Shown: piece after piece, positions 4,944-7,447 of the stretch
Layout of the letters: every line of letters starts with the position of its first letter
How positions within the stretch are numbered: the first letter of the stretch is position 1
Source of the DNA: Desulfovibrio sp.
Lineage (GTDB): Bacteria > Desulfobacterota > Desulfovibrionia > Desulfovibrionales > Desulfovibrionaceae
DNA: 7,447 nucleotides
Assembly (NCBI GenBank): GCA_014804865.1
Contig: JAAUYY010000149.1
Span: 1 to 7,447 of the forward strand
Reading direction: 5' to 3'
The notes under the pieces: generated by a model
Seen by the model: only the letters and a program-made list of their open reading frames with translations
What the model was told of the DNA's origin: nothing
The model's database searches: none
Position numbers and translations under genes: made by a program

Positions 4944-6533
4944 ATGCTTGATATAAATCGGCTCTCGCAGAGATACGCGGCTCTCAAAGACGAGCGTTCC
5001 GGCTGGGACGAAGTCTGGCGAGCGATCTCCGAACTTTTCTTGCCTGATCGTTTCAGGGATGACAGGGACGATACGGCCTATCGTCGACCGCGTATCTCTT
5101 CGCGTCTTGTCAACTCTTGCGGCGTTCTGGCCTTGCGAACGCTCGCGGCCGGAATGCAGGGCGGAATGACTAGCCCCGCGCGGCCATGGTTTCGCCTGAA
5201 GCTCAAGAGCGAAGAGGAAGCGGAAGGCGCAAACGCGTGGCTTGACGAGACGACTACGCGAATGCAGTCGATCCTGCACGAATCCAATTTTTACAACGCC
5301 GTTCATGGACTTTACGCGGATCTCGGAGCGTTTGGCACTGGACTGCTTATCGAGACCGCGGACGAGAACGGCATAGTCTTTCACCTCGCGCGACCCGGCG
5401 AGTATGTCATCGATGTAAACGGCGACAATGAAGTCGATACCTTTTTCCGCCGGATTAGAATGACAGCCCGCCAGATGGTCGATCGCTTCGGCGAAAACGC
5501 CTGTCCAGAATATGTCAAAACCGCGTCGGCTATGACCGCGGCGCAAAACAGTCGCTTCAATGTCATACACGGAGTATTTCCGCGCAAAGACATTGACCGG
5601 ACGGCGAAAATCGGCGCGAAGTCCATGCCCTTCGCCTCAGTCTATTGGCTGGAGGGCGGCGCGTCGCAAGGCCGAGGGCATATTTTATCGAAAGGCGGTT
5701 TCGCGGGTTTTCCGGCTTTCGCTCCGCGCTGGGACGTAAACGGCGGCGATATTTACGGGCGCAGTCCGGCGATGGACGCCTTGCCCGACTGCCGAATGTT
5801 GCAAGCCATGACCTCATCCCTGCGGAAAATGCAACATAAAATGACAGACCCGCCATTGGTCGCGGACGCCTCTCTCAAGCCTTATGGCGTGGACGACAGA
5901 CCGGGCGCGATCAATTTCGCGGACGCGGGCGCCATTCTGAAAAACGGCGCAATTCAACCCATACAGCAACCGCAACCGACCGCGCTCCAGTTCACCATGC
6001 AGGCTATTCAGGACGTGGAAAACGTCGTGCGCGAGGGCTTGTACTCGAATTTATTTCGTATGTTGCTGGACGAGGATCGCAAGCAAATTACCGCGACGGA
6101 AATTCAGGCGAAGTTACAGGAAAAGATGATCCTCATTGGCCCAGTTGTGGAGCGGCTCCACAAGGAATTGCTCGAGCCTCTCATTGTTCGCACATTCGAG
6201 CTTATGCGCCAGTATCAGGCGTTGCCTCCATTGCCCGAGGGCATTCAGGGCGGCGAACTGGACGTTACTTTTGAATCAGTCCTGGCGCAGGCGCAAAAAC
6301 TCACGGCGACAAGCGCCATCGATCAGGGATGGGCGTTCGTCCTGCAAACGGCGCAAGCCGATCCGAACGTTCTCGATATGGTCAATCGCGACGCCATGAT
6401 CCGCAGTTATCTCGAGCGCACTGGAATGCCCGAATCATGCGTCAACGATGAAGAAGCGATCGCGAAGATTAGAGAGGAACGGGCGCGCGCAGGCCGAGGC
6501 GCAAGCCCAGCAGGAACAGGCGGCGCAACTTGA
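4944..6533 (+). CDS. Portal / head-to-tail connector protein, in-frame part (C-terminus appears frameshifted)
   Basis: This protein forms the dodecameric ring at the head vertex through which DNA passes, and joins the tail. The 529 residues match the podovirus 'head to tail connecting protein' family: R10-Y-A-A-L-K...W21-D-E-V-W at the start, AGMQGGMTSPARPWF at 69-83, YGRSPAMDALPD at 271-282, and IQDVENVVREG in the C-terminal half. The frame ends in GRGASPAGTGGAT, which does not fit the family. The expected Ala/Gln-rich end (RAQAEAQAQQEQAAQ, later DTIIGGLG) is present in the +1 frame and stops at 6652-6654, overlapping the next gene. The break lies at about 6483-6491 in a GCGCGCGC run. A -2 shift at CGC 6486-6488 would give a 570-residue product. 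The main body is intact; whether the break is real, programmed or an assembly error cannot be told here. Confidence 0.96.
   Translation: MLDINRLSQRYAALKDERSGWDEVWRAISELFLPDRFRDDRDDTAYRRPRISSRLVNSCGVLALRTLAAGMQGGMTSPARPWFRLKLKSEEEAEGANAWLDETTTRMQSILHESNFYNAVHGLYADLGAFGTGLLIETADENGIVFHLARPGEYVIDVNGDNEVDTFFRRIRMTARQMVDRFGENACPEYVKTASAMTAAQNSRFNVIHGVFPRKDIDRTAKIGAKSMPFASVYWLEGGASQGRGHILSKGGFAGFPAFAPRWDVNGGDIYGRSPAMDALPDCRMLQAMTSSLRKMQHKMTDPPLVADASLKPYGVDDRPGAINFADAGAILKNGAIQPIQQPQPTALQFTMQAIQDVENVVREGLYSNLFRMLLDEDRKQITATEIQAKLQEKMILIGPVVERLHKELLEPLIVRTFELMRQYQALPPLPEGIQGGELDVTFESVLAQAQKLTATSAIDQGWAFVLQTAQADPNVLDMVNRDAMIRSYLERTGMPESCVNDEEAIAKIREERARAGRGASPAGTGGAT
6483..6491 (+). other. Frameshift site in a GC dinucleotide run
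   Basis: Bases 6483-6490 are four GC units followed by A. Frame 0 reads GCG CGC GCA here. Adding one GC unit, or slipping back two bases, joins the portal frame to its typical C-terminus as E-R-A-R-A-Q-A-E-A-Q. For a -2 slip, the CGC codon (6486-6488) re-pairs exactly with CGC at 6484-6486, and GCA would move to GCG at 6487-6489. GAGG at 6474-6477 is SD-like but is rather close to the slip site. Loss of a dinucleotide unit is the simplest explanation. Confidence 0.6.
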
Positions 6534-6654
6534 ATCCGCGACGGGAGCGGCGGTCGATATCTCCGAGGCGGCGAAGAATCTGGGACAGACCCCCGTCGGC
6601 GCCGACGGATCTTCGCTCATGGATACGATTATCGGAGGGCTGGGAAGCGTATGA
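6487..6654 (+). CDS. Frameshifted C-terminal segment of the portal protein
   Basis: This frame continues the portal product for about 55 codons. It reads AQAEAQAQQEQAAQLESA near the start, then ISEAAKNLGQTPV and finally MDTIIGGLGSV before TGA 6652-6654. The Ala/Gln-rich stretch and short helical end are the normal C-terminus of this connector family. The segment is open back to an ATG at 6448, but that start has no ribosome binding site and its first residues (MKKRSRRLERNGR) are out-of-frame portal codons, so a separate gene is unlikely. The stop overlaps the next start as ATGA, as at several other junctions in this window, which argues that this is the ancestral portal end. Confidence 0.8.
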   Translation, partial: AQAEAQAQQEQAAQLESATGAAVDISEAAKNLGQTPVGADGSSLMDTIIGGLGSV

Positions 6655-6953
6655 ACGACGATTACGAAGAATACAGGGACGATTGCGCGGACATCGATAT
6701 GGACGAAAAACGCGCTTTGCATAAGGCGAAACTGAACGCGGCAATTAAGACGCTCATGAAAACGCAGGATGGCGTTTATTTTCTGCGCTGGCTTGTTCAC
6801 GCTTCGGGAACGCTCGAGGCGACTTACACGAACGGCATAGAAAGCGCGGCTTTTCGGGAGGGAAAGCGAACAATTGGCGCGGCTGTGTTGGCTCTTGTTA
6901 TCGGAAACGGGGGCGCGGGAAAATTTTTTGCGGAGGACATAAAGAAAGGATGA
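6651..6953 (+). CDS. Bbp19-like phage head-module protein
   Basis: A 100-residue protein starting within the stop of the shifted portal frame (ATGA 6651-6654), with GGAGGG (6634-6639) and GGGAAG (6642-6647) upstream. After an acidic N-terminus (DDYEEYRDDCADIDMDEK), residues about 30-90 match the pattern of the small protein family named after Bbp19 of Bordetella phage BPP-1. That pattern is 'TxDGxxFLRWLV..SG', a short spacer, then AAFREGKRTIGAAVLALV. Such genes typically sit between portal and scaffold in BPP-1-like short-tailed phages. The molecular role is not established as far as I know. There is one hydrophobic helix near the end (TIGAAVLALVIGNGG), but it is probably packed within a soluble fold rather than in a membrane. 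Confidence 0.78.
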   Translation: MNDDYEEYRDDCADIDMDEKRALHKAKLNAAIKTLMKTQDGVYFLRWLVHASGTLEATYTNGIESAAFREGKRTIGAAVLALVIGNGGAGKFFAEDIKKG

Positions 6954-6969
6954 AAAGGGAATCGCGGAA

Positions 6970-7447
6970 ATGGAAGGGAGCGCGGACGAAATTGTCGAGG
7001 GCGCGGAAAGCGAAGCGACAACGGAACCAGGCAAGACCGACGCGGCAAAAGGCGAAGAAAATCAGGGAATCGCCGAGGAAAGCGCGAAAGCTGACGGCGA
7101 AAAATCCGCGACGGACGATTGGGAAATAACCGCGCCGGACGATTTTCAAGTTCCGCCGGACAACCTCAAGAGCTTCGCGGACGCGGCCAAAAAATGCGGC
7201 ATGACCAAAGAGCAGGCGACCGCGATGCTTGATTGGCACAAGAGTTTTCACAACGAGGCGACGCGCTTCATGGAGCAGAATGAGGCCAATACGATCAAGG
7301 CCTGGCGGGAAGAAATGGCGAAGGATCAAGACTTCGGCGGCGCGAATTACAAGGCGACAGTCGCGGAAGCCAGACGCGCTCTCGCTGAATTTGACGAAGA
7401 CGGCTCTGTCCGCAAGCTCTTGCGCGAAACTGGGCAACAGGAAAATC
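6970..7447 (+). CDS. Acidic head scaffold / capsid assembly protein-like, partial (runs off the window)
   Basis: An open frame of 159 codons from ATG 6970 to the window end with no stop. GGGA at 6957-6960 is a suitable ribosome binding site. The first 55 residues are low-complexity and strongly acidic (EGAESEATTEPGK, GEENQGIAEESAKADGEK). After WEITAPDDFQVPPDNL come helical segments: FADAAKKCGMTKEQATAMLDW, AWREEMAKDQDFGG and EARRALAEFDEDGSVRKLL, then RETGQQEN. The order of acidic disordered start, 'G(M/L)TxEQA' helix, 'W..E...D.DFGG' and 'A.RAL.EF...LR.LL..TG' is characteristic of scaffold-like proteins encoded just before the major capsid gene in podovirus-like phages. It should chaperone capsid assembly inside the procapsid and then leave. 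The major capsid gene is expected just beyond the window. Confidence 0.75.
   Translation, partial: MEGSADEIVEGAESEATTEPGKTDAAKGEENQGIAEESAKADGEKSATDDWEITAPDDFQVPPDNLKSFADAAKKCGMTKEQATAMLDWHKSFHNEATRFMEQNEANTIKAWREEMAKDQDFGGANYKATVAEARRALAEFDEDGSVRKLLRETGQQEN

Noticed and set aside
4704..5570. Long minus-strand open frame (288 codons) opposite the portal start
   Set aside because: It lies opposite three well-supported + strand genes, has no recognisable domains and reflects the GC-rich codon pattern of the portal gene.
6448..6654. Separate small gene starting at ATG 6448
   Set aside because: Its first residues are portal codons read out of frame and no ribosome binding site precedes it; the rest is the normal portal C-terminus.
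6950..7129. 59-codon frame starting with ATGA at the end of the Bbp19-like gene
   Set aside because: Despite a well-placed start, its product is extremely Lys/Arg-rich only because it reads GAA-GCG-AAA codons of the scaffold-like gene out of frame. The acidic frame from 6970 has family-like motifs and stays open to the window end.
6898..7437. Minus-strand open frame of 179 codons at the window end
   Set aside because: It is the complement of the Bbp19-like end and the acidic scaffold-like gene; its Arg/Phe-rich product is the typical shadow of Glu/Ala/Lys codons.
1..7447. CRISPR arrays, tRNA or rRNA genes, insertion sequences, integrase or attachment sites
   Set aside because: No regular spaced repeats, cloverleaf-like sequence, transposase motifs or recombinase motifs were seen in either strand.

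Overview
This window is a piece of a tailed double-stranded DNA phage or prophage genome. All recognisable genes are on the + strand, tightly packed, and often joined by ATGA stop/start overlaps. The set of head genes is typical of short-tailed (podovirus-like) phages related to the BPP-1 type: HRRFGKT-type large terminase, 'head-to-tail connecting' portal, a Bbp19-like small protein and an acidic scaffold-like protein. A GH108 endolysin and a GTA-type 3TM holin-like protein suggest a Gram-negative, probably alphaproteobacterial, host with a GC-rich genome. That host guess is inference from gene families and base composition, not proof.

Layout. Positions 1-176 hold no convincing gene but contain a perfect 7-bp-arm inverted repeat (82-98). 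A small accessory block follows: a 58-aa protein resembling the extreme C-terminus (glycyl-radical region) of class III ribonucleotide reductase NrdD (177-353), a 104-aa unknown (344-658) and a 61-aa helix-turn-helix protein (655-840). The only clear intergenic control region (841-924) carries three TCCCT repeats phased at exactly 10 bp, an 11-bp direct repeat pair and a -10-like TATGAT, just before the lysis genes. The lysis cassette is endolysin (925-1533), holin-like protein (1530-1784) and a membrane-anchored coiled-coil protein (1786-2121). A GIY-YIG nuclease-like gene (2133-2606) then precedes the packaging and head genes: small terminase-like (2609-2914), large terminase (2911-4215), GNAT-fold protein (4196-4726), a 70-aa glycine-rich head-module protein (4728-4940), portal (4944-6533, with its family-typical C-terminus continuing in another frame to 6654), Bbp19-like protein (6651-6953) and a scaffold-like protein that runs off the window (6970-7447).

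How it works together. The endolysin has no signal peptide, so it needs the holin to reach the peptidoglycan. The terminase pair pumps DNA through the portal into a procapsid built around the scaffold. No terminator is visible from 925 to the end, so lysis, packaging and head genes probably form one late transcript, with translation coupled through overlaps.

The most unusual feature is the portal reading-frame break at about 6483-6491 in a GC dinucleotide run. The expected Ala/Gln-rich C-terminus lies in the +1 frame and ends in an ATGA overlap with the next gene. It could be a recent 2-bp loss, an assembly error or programmed -2 frameshifting. The NrdD-tail-like miniprotein and the phased-repeat control region are the next best leads. 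I do not see a complete novel defence or mobile system in this window.
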